This document shows, piece by piece, positions 32,504 through 41,688 of a DNA stretch of 64,000 nucleotides (positions within the stretch are counted from its first letter, which is position 1; the number at the start of each line of letters is the position of its first letter). Made by a program: the position numbers and the translations under genes. Source of the stretch: JABMMZ01 sp040386935 (GTDB lineage: Bacteria; Bacteroidota; Bacteroidia; NS11-12g; UBA955). The notes below the pieces were generated by a model that worked only from the letters and a program-made list of their open reading frames with translations, was not told the DNA's origin and made no database searches. The stretch lies in assembly GCA_040386935.1 (NCBI GenBank), contig JAZKEQ010000013.1, positions 7,374 to 71,373 of the forward strand. The letters are read 5' to 3'.

Positions 32504-34294
32504 TTATTCGTCTAGTTTTAATACTGCCATGAAGGCTGATTGTGGTATTTCCACATTGCCTACCTGACGCATCCGTTTTTTACCTTCTTTTTGTTTTTCT
32601 AATAATTTACGTTTTCTGCTGATATCACCACCGTAACATTTTGCTGTTACATCTTTACGCAAAGCGCTCAGCGATTCACGTGCAATAATTTTAGCACCGA
32701 TGGCAGCTTGTATAGCGATATCAAATTGTTGACGAGGAATTAACTCTCTTAATTTTTTACAGATTTTCTTACCCAGATCGTAAGCTCTGTCTCTGTGAAT
32801 AATGGATGACAAGGCATCAACAGGATCTTTATTCAGCATGATGTCCATTTTTACCAAATGGGATAATTTATATTCCGATGGTGCGTAATCGAAAGATGCA
32901 TAACCACGGCTGATGGATTTTAATTTATCGTAAAAATCAAATACAACTTCTGCTAACGGCATTTCGAAAGTCAGTTCCACCCTATTGGTTGTCAGGTACA
33001 CCTGATTTTTGATGGTGCCCCTTTTATCCATACACAATGCAATTACAGGACCTACAAAATCTGTAGAGGTAATAATGGTTGCATTGATATAAGGTTCTTC
33101 TACATAATCAATATGACTTGGATCAGGCAAATCGCTTGGGTTATTCACCTCAATGTACTCACCTTTATTGGTATAGGCTTTATAAGATACGTTGGGAACT
33201 GTTGTAATAACAGTCATTCCAAACTCACGTTCCAAGCGCTCCTGAATAATCTCCATGTGCAGCATGCCAAGGAATCCACAACGGAAACCAAAGCCCAGTG
33301 CTGCAGAACTTTCAGGTTCAAACACCAAAGATGCATCGTTCAATTGCAACTTGAACATACTCTCGCGCAACTCTTCGTAATCTTCTGTATCTACAGGATA
33401 TATACCTGCGAATACCATTGGCTTTACATCTTCAAAACCTCTGATGGCTTCGGCTGTCGGATTCACAACACTGGTGATTGTATCACCTACTTTTACTTCT
33501 TTCGCTTGTTTAATACCGGTAATGATATACCCTACATCGCCCGCTAATACTTGTTTTTTAGGTTCCATTTCAAGGCGAAGTGAACCTACTTCATCGGCAA
33601 AATATTCATTGTTGGTATTCATGAATTTCACCTTTTCACCTTTGTTTATTTTACCGTCTAATACCTTGTAGTAAGCAATGATACCGCGGAATGAATTGAA
33701 AACTGAGTCGAAAATCAGCGCTTTCAATGGCGCATCCAAATTGCCTTTAGGTGTTGGTACACGGTCGACAATGGCTCTTAATATATCGTGAACACCCTGA
33801 CCTGTTTTACCACTGGCAGGGATAATGCTTTCGCGACTGCAACCTATTAAATCTACTATCTGATCCTTCACTTCTTCTGGCATAGCACCGGGAAGATCCA
33901 TTTTATTGAGAATCGGAATAATTTCTAAATTGTGTTCGATGGCTAGGTACAGGTTACTGATGGTTTGTGCCTGTATACCTTGTGAAGCGTCAACAATTAG
34001 CAAAGCGCCTTCGCAGGCTGCAATACTTCTACTCACTTCGTAACTAAAGTCAACGTGACCGGGTGTATCAATCAGATTCAATACATAGTGATTACCCTCG
34101 AGTTCGTAATTCATTTGAATGGCGTGACTCTTAATGGTAATCCCTCTTTCGCGTTCAAGGTCCATATCATCGAGCACCTGAGCCATCATTTCGCGTTTGG
34201 TAATGGTATTGGTGTATTCCAGCAAACGGTCAGCCAGTGTGCTTTTACCGTGGTCGATGTGTGCGATGATACAAAAGTTCCGAATGTGTTGCAT
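32504..34294 (-). CDS. lepA: Elongation factor 4 (ribosome back-translocase)
   Basis: A 596-residue translational GTPase starting MQHIRNFCIIAHIDHGKSTL at ATG 34294; an upstream in-frame ATG at 34309 adds five residues that fall close to the -7 box. G1 AHIDHGKST, G3 DTPGHVDF and G4 NKMD are present, followed by EF-G-like domains and the LepA-specific C-terminal domain (KCYGGDISRKRKLLEKQKEG at about 555-574, KKRMRQVG). It acts on stalled ribosomes. Length is typical. Confidence 0.97.
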   Translation of the reverse strand: MQHIRNFCIIAHIDHGKSTLADRLLEYTNTITKREMMAQVLDDMDLERERGITIKSHAIQMNYELEGNHYVLNLIDTPGHVDFSYEVSRSIAACEGALLIVDASQGIQAQTISNLYLAIEHNLEIIPILNKMDLPGAMPEEVKDQIVDLIGCSRESIIPASGKTGQGVHDILRAIVDRVPTPKGNLDAPLKALIFDSVFNSFRGIIAYYKVLDGKINKGEKVKFMNTNNEYFADEVGSLRLEMEPKKQVLAGDVGYIITGIKQAKEVKVGDTITSVVNPTAEAIRGFEDVKPMVFAGIYPVDTEDYEELRESMFKLQLNDASLVFEPESSAALGFGFRCGFLGMLHMEIIQERLEREFGMTVITTVPNVSYKAYTNKGEYIEVNNPSDLPDPSHIDYVEEPYINATIITSTDFVGPVIALCMDKRGTIKNQVYLTTNRVELTFEMPLAEVVFDFYDKLKSISRGYASFDYAPSEYKLSHLVKMDIMLNKDPVDALSSIIHRDRAYDLGKKICKKLRELIPRQQFDIAIQAAIGAKIIARESLSALRKDVTAKCYGGDISRKRKLLEKQKEGKKRMRQVGNVEIPQSAFMAVLKLDE

Positions 34295-34306
34295 AAAAAA
34301 GGAGTG

Positions 34307-34314
34307 CAAAAGTA
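34307..34314 (-). promoter_or_regulatory. -7 promoter element of lepA
   Basis: TACTTTTG on the minus strand, perfect TAnnTTTG, ends 12 nt before the lepA ATG (34294). Confidence 0.65.
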
Positions 34315-34376
34315 CAAAATTCTGCGCGTAAATTCACTATTTCCTGTAACATCAGGAGTAGCAAGGGAAGAAGCAA

Positions 34377-34763
34377 TTAGAATTTGCCGAAGAAATCAGA
34401 TATATCAAAGTAAACGTTCACTTTGGTACTATCAGGAAGTGTGGTAATTTTCAACACATCATAACTTCTTTTACCTTCCGACATTAAAGCTTGTCCATTA
34501 AACAGATATTCCTCGTCACGTACACCGTATTTTTGTCTGAGATAAGCATACTCAACCGGAATACCATCCATACTCGATTTGGCATTTTTTATGTAAATGG
34601 CTGTAGGCATGCTCAGACCATCGCCTCCCCATAATTCAATTTTCCCTACAGTACCTATTAATTTATAGGCTTTATACGCTGTTGGCATTTTACTGCTGGC
34701 TGCACAAGCTGCAATACAAATAACAATGAAACAAAATGCTAAACGGTTGATGTTTTTTCTCAT
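34377..34763 (-). CDS. Small lipoprotein of unknown function
   Basis: A 128-residue protein with a lipoprotein signal: FCFIVICIAACAAS, with the acylated Cys most likely C20. The mature part (KLIGTVGKIELWGGDGLSMP, KYGVRDEEYLFNGQALMSEG) has strand-rich character and no known motif. I do not recognise a family. It stands alone, between the lepA promoter and the glycosyltransferase on the same strand. Confidence 0.55.
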   Translation of the reverse strand: MRKNINRLAFCFIVICIAACAASSKMPTAYKAYKLIGTVGKIELWGGDGLSMPTAIYIKNAKSSMDGIPVEYAYLRQKYGVRDEEYLFNGQALMSEGKRSYDVLKITTLPDSTKVNVYFDISDFFGKF

Positions 34764-34825
34764 GACTTTTTTTATTCAAAACAAATCAATTTATTGAAAC
34801 AAACAAATTAAAATAAATTCAAATA

Positions 34826-35695
34826 CTAAAGTAGTCTATAATTTTTATACTCCCCAACTCTATAGCCGGTTAATTGCTCAATAGCATATAGTATTCGCAT
34901 TTTGAGTCCCATATTTTTTCTTGAAATATCGTATTCAAACTGCCAGTTTTGCTGAGCAATGCGAGGTTGCATCACCAAAGGATGTGTGCCTGTGTATTTT
35001 TTTAATGAATCTACTTCACTGAAATCAAAGGCTTCAACACTGGCATACTCTTTTTCTAAAAACTCATCGCTGTGCCACAACTTGCGGGCCTGTTTCAGCT
35101 TTTCCAATTGTAGTGAAGGATTTTTGACCCAACCGTAGTGATTAATTGTGGCATTGGCTTTTTTTACATTGAGTTTGCGCCCATCTATTCTGAATCCCTG
35201 AGCATCTTTGTATGAAGATATGCCCTTTAAATTTTTCACTACACGTATTTCGTGACGGTACCAAGTTCTGCTGTCGGCTACATAATCATAACTGCCATAG
35301 AAATGTCTGTAATCAAATAATAACCCTTCTACAGTTTGTTCATCTTTGTATTTTTCAAGCTGGGTTTTCAATGAATTGATAGTGGTATCATCCAAACATT
35401 CATCAGCCTGAATATAGAAACACCAGTCGGCCTTCGGGTTGATGGCTGCCATTGCCTTATTGGTTTCAACCGCCAATACCTTACCTCCTTCTCTTAACGT
35501 ATCATCCCATATGGTTTCAATGATGCGTATTTTAGGTTCGTTAAAACTTTTGATGTATTCCAATGTGGTGTCTTCGCTTTTACCTACTGCTACCACTACT
35601 TCATCGCAAAGCGGCAGTATGGAATAGATGGCCTCCCTGATGGGATAGTCTGCCTTAACAACATTGCGGGCTATGGTAAAACCTGAAATATACAC
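34826..35695 (-). CDS. Family 2 glycosyltransferase
   Basis: A 289-residue GT-A enzyme with a GTG start at 35695. N-terminal nucleotide-binding strand/helix (SGFTIARNVVKADYPIREAI), the acidic pair in CDEVVVAVGKSEDTT and the DxD-like QADECLDD (about 111-118) mark GT2. The C-terminal half (HEIRVVKNLKGISSYKDAQG, INHYGWVKNP) resembles Bacteroidota glycosyltransferases of unknown acceptor. A perfect -7 box ends 4 nt before the GTG, so the mRNA is probably leaderless. Confidence 0.8.
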   Translation of the reverse strand: MYISGFTIARNVVKADYPIREAIYSILPLCDEVVVAVGKSEDTTLEYIKSFNEPKIRIIETIWDDTLREGGKVLAVETNKAMAAINPKADWCFYIQADECLDDTTINSLKTQLEKYKDEQTVEGLLFDYRHFYGSYDYVADSRTWYRHEIRVVKNLKGISSYKDAQGFRIDGRKLNVKKANATINHYGWVKNPSLQLEKLKQARKLWHSDEFLEKEYASVEAFDFSEVDSLKKYTGTHPLVMQPRIAQQNWQFEYDISRKNMGLKMRILYAIEQLTGYRVGEYKNYRLL

Positions 35696-35699
35696 AGGG

Positions 35700-35707
35700 C
35701 AAAATTA
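35700..35707 (-). promoter_or_regulatory. -7 promoter element abutting the glycosyltransferase GTG
   Basis: TAATTTTG on the minus strand, 4 nt before the GTG start. Confidence 0.55.
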
Positions 35708-35751
35708 AATTTTTATTGTTAATTAAATGGCCTTAGTCAAATATAAATTAT

Positions 35752-35759
35752 TATATTTG
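35752..35759 (+). promoter_or_regulatory. -7 promoter element abutting the His-rich peptide GTG
   Basis: TATATTTG, a perfect TAnnTTTG, 4 nt before the GTG at 35764. It is back to back with the glycosyltransferase promoter. Confidence 0.55.
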
Positions 35760-35763
35760 CTTT

Positions 35764-36144
35764 GTGAAAAAATGCATTGCCTTAGTGCTATTGCTTACAA
35801 TTGTCAGTTCAAAAACAGAGATGCACGAGGTCTTTAAGTTCCCTTTATTGCTTCACCATTTCTTTGAACACAGAGAAGACGACAAGAGCATTTCATTCAT
35901 AGATTTCATTCAAATGCACTATTCTGAAGGTAGCCATCAAAAGCAAAATCACCACCACGAAAAACTACCTTTTAAATCACATTGCACCCAATTAAACTAC
36001 AGCATTGCCGATGTTATTTTCAATGCTGATATCGCCATTCAATTTGAATTGAGTCCCGGACTAAAAACGCCTGCCATCTATCAGGAACCTTATTATGGTT
36101 TAACAGGTTTGGACAATATCTGGCAACCCCCTAAAACAGTTTAA
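35764..36144 (+). CDS. Small secreted His-rich protein of the metal-efflux locus
   Basis: A 126-residue protein (GTG start) with an N-terminal hydrophobic segment (MKKCIALVLLLTIVSS) and a His/Asp/Glu-rich body: HEVFKFPLLLHHFFEHREDD, then SFIDFIQMHYSEGSHQ and NHHHEKLPFKSHC. Proteins of this type occur next to CzcA-type pumps in Bacteroidota; the His clusters suggest periplasmic metal binding or sensing. It lies 188 nt upstream of the pump gene. Confidence 0.65.
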   Translation: MKKCIALVLLLTIVSSKTEMHEVFKFPLLLHHFFEHREDDKSISFIDFIQMHYSEGSHQKQNHHHEKLPFKSHCTQLNYSIADVIFNADIAIQFELSPGLKTPAIYQEPYYGLTGLDNIWQPPKTV

Positions 36145-36332
36145 TTTTTTCTTATAATCCCTACCCTTCGGTAAGGTTTTAAAACATTTTCAAACATAGC
36201 TGCTTTATGTGCTACTCCCGCATTGATGCGCTATTCAAATGCTTTCAGGGAGATTTTTATAGAAATAAAAATTAGAGCGACAGAAAAGTGTTTTTATACT
36301 TTTTGCTTCACTCGAAATTGAAAAAGACAGAT

Positions 36333-39300
36333 ATGTTAAAACACATCATAACATTTTCAGTAAACAATAAATTACTGATAGGGTTACTGACAGGCTTGCT
36401 GGTAATTGCGGGCGTATACAACGCTTACCGATTGCCCATTGACGCAGTGCCTGACATTACAGACAATCAGGTTCAGGTCATCACTGTTGCCCCTTCATAC
36501 GGTGCCACAGATATTGAAAGACTGGTTACCTTTCCCATAGAACAAGTCAACAACAACATTGACGGCCTCAAAGAAATCAGGAGTTTTTCTCGATTCGGAT
36601 TATCGCTGGTGACCATCGTTTTTGAAGACCATATCGATATTTACAAAGCCCGTCAACAAGTGGCCGAACGCTTGCAAAAAGTGCAATCGCAAATTCCTAA
36701 AGACATTGGCACCCCTGAATTGGGGCCGGTATCAACAGGATTGGGTGAAATTTATCAATATGTATTAAGACCCGACAAGGGCTACGAAAACAAATACGAT
36801 ATTTCAGAATTAAGAACTCTGCAAGACTGGATTGTGAGACGGCAATTGCTAGGTATTAAAGGCATCGCAGAGGTCAGCAGTTTTGGCGGAAAACTGAAAC
36901 AATTTTCAGTAGAAATAGACCCTGACCAATTAAAAGCCCGCGATGTAAACATATCTGATGTTTTCAAAGCATTGGAAAACAACAACAGCAATACGGGTGG
37001 CGCTTATATTGAACAACAATCAACCGTCTTATACATCCGCTCTGAAGGATTATTAAACTCTACTTCGCAAATAGAAGAAACGGTTATAAAACCCGATAAC
37101 AACGGTCATCCTATTTTTATCAGAGATGTCGCAACAATTAAAATCGGCCATGCGGTACGCTATGGCGCATTGACCTATAATGATTACGGAGAAGTGGCCG
37201 GTGGCATTGTGATGATGTTAAAAGGCGGCAATAGTAGTGAGATCATCAGGGATGTAAAAAAGAAAGTCGAAGAAATTAAAAAGACCTTACCAAAGGGTGT
37301 TATCCTCGAGCCTTTCCTCGACCGTACAAAAATGGTGAACAATGCCATTGGCACAGTTGAAACCAATTTGACGGAAGGTGCGTTAATTGTTGTATTTATA
37401 CTGGTATTATTTTTAGGCAATGTAAGAGCGGGTTTATTAGTTGCTTCAGTAATTCCACTGGCCATGTTATTTGCGGTTATCATGATGAATGCCTTTGGTG
37501 TGAGCGGCAATCTAATGAGCTTAGGTGCCCTTGACTTTGGATTGATTGTAGACGGTGCTGTTATTATTGTAGAAGCCGTGATGCATCAAACAGTAAGCAA
37601 AGGACTAATACCTGTTAATGGCAATGATACGGGAAACGACATGAATGGTTTGGTATCAAAAACTGCAGGACGCATTATGAACAGTGCGGTATTCGGACAA
37701 GCCATTATTTTAATTGTATACTTACCCATACTCACCCTTGAAGGCATAGAAGGCAAAATGTTTAAACCCATGGCACAAACCGTAAGTTTTGCATTATTGG
37801 GTGCATTTATTCTTTCACTCACGTATATCCCCATGATGAGTGCATTGATCATTAAAAAACCCAATGGCAACAAACCGGGTTTCTCTGATAGATTGATGGC
37901 AAAACTGGAAAACGGCTATAGAAAAATGCTACAAAAAGCCTTGCACTACCCTATTCAGATTATTGCCATTGTATCCATCTTATTTACTTCAGCAGTCATT
38001 ATATTTTCGAACATGGGTGGTGAGTTTATACCAACACTTGAAGAAGGCGACTTTGCACTTGAGACAAGGGTTTTACCGGGAAGCAATTTGAATGTTAGTA
38101 CCGATGCTGCTTTAAAAAGTTCAGCGCTATTGAAAAATAAGTTTCCTGAAATAGAAAAGATAGTAACCAAAATAGGCAGTGGCGAAGTGCCTACCGACCC
38201 CATGCCAATTGAAGCCATGGACATGATGATTATTTTAAAAGACAAGAAAGATTGGACCAGTGCAGAAACCTTTGATGAATTATCAGAAAAAATGGGCAAG
38301 GAACTTGAGAAAATCCCGGGTGTTACCTATGGCTTTCAATATCCTGTTCAAATGCGTTTCAATGAATTAATGACAGGGGCTAAACAAGATGTTGTTTGTA
38401 AAATATTTGGCGAGAATCTGGATACGCTGACCCATTATGCCTCATTACTCGATAACATCATACAAACAATAGATGGTGCTGAAGACATATACATAGAAAC
38501 TGTTACAGGCTTACCAGAAATTATTATTGAATACAACCGACCGGCCATAGCGCAATACAACATGACCATTAACGACATTAACAATACGGTGAATATGGCA
38601 TTTGCCGGAAAAACAAGCGGGCATGTATATGAAGGTGAGAAGAAATTCGATCTTGTGGTAAGACTTACAGGCAATAAGCGCAACGATCTCAGCGATGTAA
38701 GAAACCTGTTGGTACACACTCCCGATGGGCATACAGTGCCACTTTCTTCGCTAGCCAATGTTGAAATTAAAGATGGTCCCAATCAAATACAACGCGAAAA
38801 TACCCGCAGAAGAATTATTGCAGGGTTCAATGTAAAAGGCAGAGATGTGGAAAGCATAGTGAATGAATTGCAACAAAAAGCAGATAAGCAATTGCATTTT
38901 GCTCCTGGCTACAGCTTGAGTTTTGGTGGTGCATTTGAAAATTTGCAAGCTGCAAAAAAACGTTTACTGGTGGCCGTTCCCATATCACTTGTTTTGATTT
39001 TTATTTTGCTCTACTTTGCTTTTAATTCTGTGAAACAAGGTTTGCTCATTTACACTGCCATCCCATTATCAGCCATAGGTGGTATTTTCTTTTTAGCGTT
39101 AAGGGGCATGCCTTTTAGCATCAGTGCCGGTATTGGTTTTATTGCCTTGTTCGGAGTTGCTGTTTTAAATGGCATTGTACTGATAGCAGAATTCAATCGC
39201 TTAAAATCAGAGACAGATGACAGTCCTGAAGACATTGTATTAAAAGGCGCTTCATCGCGACTGCGACCCGTATTGATGACTGCAGCAGTAGCATCGCTTG

Positions 39301-40688
39301 GCTTTCTACCCATGGCGCTAAGCAATGGTGCAGGTGCCGAAGTACAACGTCCATTAGCTACTGTGGTAATAGGTGGGTTGATTATCGCCACTTTCCTAAC
39401 CTTATTTTTAATTCCCATTATCTTTACACTGATGGAACTCAAAACCTATCGCATCAAATTAAACCATAAAAATGCATTGATGTTATTGATTTGTGTGGCT
39501 GCTTCAAATGGCTTATTTGCCCAGAAAGAAATAACACTTCAGGCTGCCATAGATACTGCCATTAAAAACAACAGAACCATTAAAATAGAACGATTGAAAC
39601 TCGACTACCGCAAAGCTATGGCAAAAACGGCAATCGACATTCAACCTACTATTGCAAGTGTTGAGTATGGTCAAATAAATAGTTCGTACTCTGATCTGTT
39701 GTTCGGGCTTTCGCAAACCATTAATTTCCCTACTGTTTATAAGCGTCAGCAATATGTATTGCGCGAAGAAGTATTGCTTCAGGAAACAACAATTGCAAAA
39801 AAAGAATTGCAGTTAAAAAAAGAAGTGACGGATATCTATATTCAACTTTCCAATTTATTTGCGAAGCAACAATTGATGTTAAAGAATGATACCCTGTACA
39901 ACAATTTTGCGCAAAGGGCATCACAGCAATTTGAAAAAGGCGAAAGCAATTTATCTGAAAAAACAATTGCAGATAATCAATTGTATCAATTGAGGGCACA
40001 GCTTGAATTATTAAAAGCAGACATCGCTATTTTAGAACTACAGTTTCAATATTTACTCAATACATATGAACCATTCATTCCTGAAGCAGGTTTCAACACG
40101 ATTGAAAAATCTTTTTTCACAGATTCAGCAGCATTGAACAAGCATCCTGAAATACAAGCAATGGCAAGGCATATTAAAATAGCACAAGCGCAAAACAGAT
40201 TAGAGAAATCAAAACTATTGCCCGATTTAACTGCCGGCTACAGCAATATGAGTATGCGGGGTTATGGTGCAGACAATATTTTGTATACAAGTTCAACCCG
40301 TTTTCAATCCTTTCAGTTTGGAATTGGCATTCCGATATTTTACGGCTCACAAAAAGCCCATATCAATGCAACTGCAATTAATGAAACCATCGCAGTGGCA
40401 CAATTCAATGCAGGGAAAAGCAAATTGGCTATGGCGTTGCAACAAGCCTATATCAAATTTCAACAACTAGAAGTAGCGGTTAAGTTATATGAAAATCAAT
40501 TGTTACCCAATGCCCGAATCATGAAGGCGACCACTGCGCTAAAATTTGAAAAAGGGGAAATTGATTATCTTGAATTTGTGCTGCTCACCAATCAAGCCAT
40601 TGCGACTGAAACCATGTATATTGACACATTGAAAGATTACAATATCAGCATTAATCACCTTAATAACTTTACATCAGAACAACCATGA
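36333..40688 (+). CDS. czcA: Heavy-metal RND efflux pump fused to its outer-membrane channel (CzcA-CzcC)
   Basis: A 1451-residue fusion from ATG 36333 (an in-frame start at 36288 adds an unconserved head). Residues 1-1040 form the CzcA/CusA pump: MLKHIITFSVNNKLLIGLLT, YNAYRLPIDAVPDITDNQVQ, and the proton-relay helix motif LDFGLIVDGAVIIVEA (about 400-415) typical of HME-type pumps for Co/Zn/Cd. A hydrophobic connector (ALMLLICVAASNGLFAQ, about 1049-1065) resembles a signal peptide and leads into a TolC/CzcC-type channel domain (1066-1451; EITLQAAIDTAIKNNRTIKI, KSKLLPDLTAGYSNMSM). The fusion is a known Bacteroidota arrangement. The stop overlaps the CDF gene by four bases. Confidence 0.93.
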   Translation: MLKHIITFSVNNKLLIGLLTGLLVIAGVYNAYRLPIDAVPDITDNQVQVITVAPSYGATDIERLVTFPIEQVNNNIDGLKEIRSFSRFGLSLVTIVFEDHIDIYKARQQVAERLQKVQSQIPKDIGTPELGPVSTGLGEIYQYVLRPDKGYENKYDISELRTLQDWIVRRQLLGIKGIAEVSSFGGKLKQFSVEIDPDQLKARDVNISDVFKALENNNSNTGGAYIEQQSTVLYIRSEGLLNSTSQIEETVIKPDNNGHPIFIRDVATIKIGHAVRYGALTYNDYGEVAGGIVMMLKGGNSSEIIRDVKKKVEEIKKTLPKGVILEPFLDRTKMVNNAIGTVETNLTEGALIVVFILVLFLGNVRAGLLVASVIPLAMLFAVIMMNAFGVSGNLMSLGALDFGLIVDGAVIIVEAVMHQTVSKGLIPVNGNDTGNDMNGLVSKTAGRIMNSAVFGQAIILIVYLPILTLEGIEGKMFKPMAQTVSFALLGAFILSLTYIPMMSALIIKKPNGNKPGFSDRLMAKLENGYRKMLQKALHYPIQIIAIVSILFTSAVIIFSNMGGEFIPTLEEGDFALETRVLPGSNLNVSTDAALKSSALLKNKFPEIEKIVTKIGSGEVPTDPMPIEAMDMMIILKDKKDWTSAETFDELSEKMGKELEKIPGVTYGFQYPVQMRFNELMTGAKQDVVCKIFGENLDTLTHYASLLDNIIQTIDGAEDIYIETVTGLPEIIIEYNRPAIAQYNMTINDINNTVNMAFAGKTSGHVYEGEKKFDLVVRLTGNKRNDLSDVRNLLVHTPDGHTVPLSSLANVEIKDGPNQIQRENTRRRIIAGFNVKGRDVESIVNELQQKADKQLHFAPGYSLSFGGAFENLQAAKKRLLVAVPISLVLIFILLYFAFNSVKQGLLIYTAIPLSAIGGIFFLALRGMPFSISAGIGFIALFGVAVLNGIVLIAEFNRLKSETDDSPEDIVLKGASSRLRPVLMTAAVASLGFLPMALSNGAGAEVQRPLATVVIGGLIIATFLTLFLIPIIFTLMELKTYRIKLNHKNALMLLICVAASNGLFAQKEITLQAAIDTAIKNNRTIKIERLKLDYRKAMAKTAIDIQPTIASVEYGQINSSYSDLLFGLSQTINFPTVYKRQQYVLREEVLLQETTIAKKELQLKKEVTDIYIQLSNLFAKQQLMLKNDTLYNNFAQRASQQFEKGESNLSEKTIADNQLYQLRAQLELLKADIAILELQFQYLLNTYEPFIPEAGFNTIEKSFFTDSAALNKHPEIQAMARHIKIAQAQNRLEKSKLLPDLTAGYSNMSMRGYGADNILYTSSTRFQSFQFGIGIPIFYGSQKAHINATAINETIAVAQFNAGKSKLAMALQQAYIKFQQLEVAVKLYENQLLPNARIMKATTALKFEKGEIDYLEFVLLTNQAIATETMYIDTLKDYNISINHLNNFTSEQP

Positions 40689-41683
40689 TACAAGTCAATT
40701 CATTTAACACCATACGGATGCAAAAGTTGCTGGTACTTGTATCGGTCACATTGTTTATCCTAAAAATAATTGCCTGGGCCATGACAGGTTCTGTTGCCAT
40801 ACTCACTGATGCACTTGAAAGCACTGTGAATGTTATTGCAGGATTTATCGGTTTGTACAGCATTATTTTATCAGCCAAACCAAAAGACCAGGACCATCCT
40901 TACGGCCATGGTAAGGTGGAGTTTATTTCTTCAGCCATAGAAGGTGTGCTGATTACTATTGCCGGACTGATCATCATTTATGAATCCATCAACAACCTCA
41001 TACATCCACACAATATACAACAGCTGAATATCGGTATCATCATTATGGCCATTACTGCTATTATCAATTTTATCGTTGGGCAATTGTGTGTCAATAAAGG
41101 CAAAAAAGACAACTCCCCTATTTTAATTGCCAGCGGCTCACACTTGAAATCTGATACTTATTCCACCATCGGATTACTGATTGGTCTTGGATTGATCATG
41201 CTAACAGGCTTCAAATGGATTGACAGTGCTGCTGCCCTAGTTTTTGCATTTATCATCATTTTTACCGGTTATAAAATCATTCGCAAGTCTATAGGTGGCA
41301 TTATGGATGAATCGGACAATGCCATACTTGATGACATTGTAGAATTGCTCAATCAAAATAGGAATGAACGCTGGATAGATGTTCACAACATGCGGGTGAT
41401 TAACTATGCAGGCTTTTATCACATAGATTGCCATCTAACAGTCCCTTATTATGTGAATGTCAACGAAGCTCATCAAATTCTCGATGAACTGACCGACATG
41501 TTCAAGAAACATTTTCAAGAACGGGTAGAATTCTTTGTACATATTGACGGCTGCATTCCCGAAAAACAATGCAGCATCTGCAATGTACAGTCATGCTCAG
41601 TCAGACAACAACCTTTTGAGTCGCACGTACAATGGACCCGCGACAATATTATTTCCAACAAAAAACACGCTAAACAACAATAA
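40685..41683 (+). CDS. Cation diffusion facilitator (CDF) transporter with Cys-rich tail
   Basis: A 332-residue CDF protein with six helices. TM2 carries VAILTDALESTVNVIAG, the first loop HPYGHGKVEFISS, and TM5 the metal site HLKSDTYSTIGLLIG (HxxxD). The cytoplasmic C-terminal domain ends in an unusual Cys-rich stretch, CIPEKQCSICNVQSCSV, which may bind metal. It moves divalent cations such as Zn2+ from cytoplasm to periplasm, where the RND pump could pick them up. It is placed between the pump and the adaptor genes, overlapping czcA by four bases. Confidence 0.9.
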   Translation: MIQVNSFNTIRMQKLLVLVSVTLFILKIIAWAMTGSVAILTDALESTVNVIAGFIGLYSIILSAKPKDQDHPYGHGKVEFISSAIEGVLITIAGLIIIYESINNLIHPHNIQQLNIGIIIMAITAIINFIVGQLCVNKGKKDNSPILIASGSHLKSDTYSTIGLLIGLGLIMLTGFKWIDSAAALVFAFIIIFTGYKIIRKSIGGIMDESDNAILDDIVELLNQNRNERWIDVHNMRVINYAGFYHIDCHLTVPYYVNVNEAHQILDELTDMFKKHFQERVEFFVHIDGCIPEKQCSICNVQSCSVRQQPFESHVQWTRDNIISNKKHAKQQ

Positions 41684-41688
41684 GCCTC

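Noticed and set aside
36219..36230. CGCATTGATGCG dyad before the metal-efflux pump
   Set aside because: Arms of only five bases with a two-base centre are within chance, and no promoter box is aligned with it.
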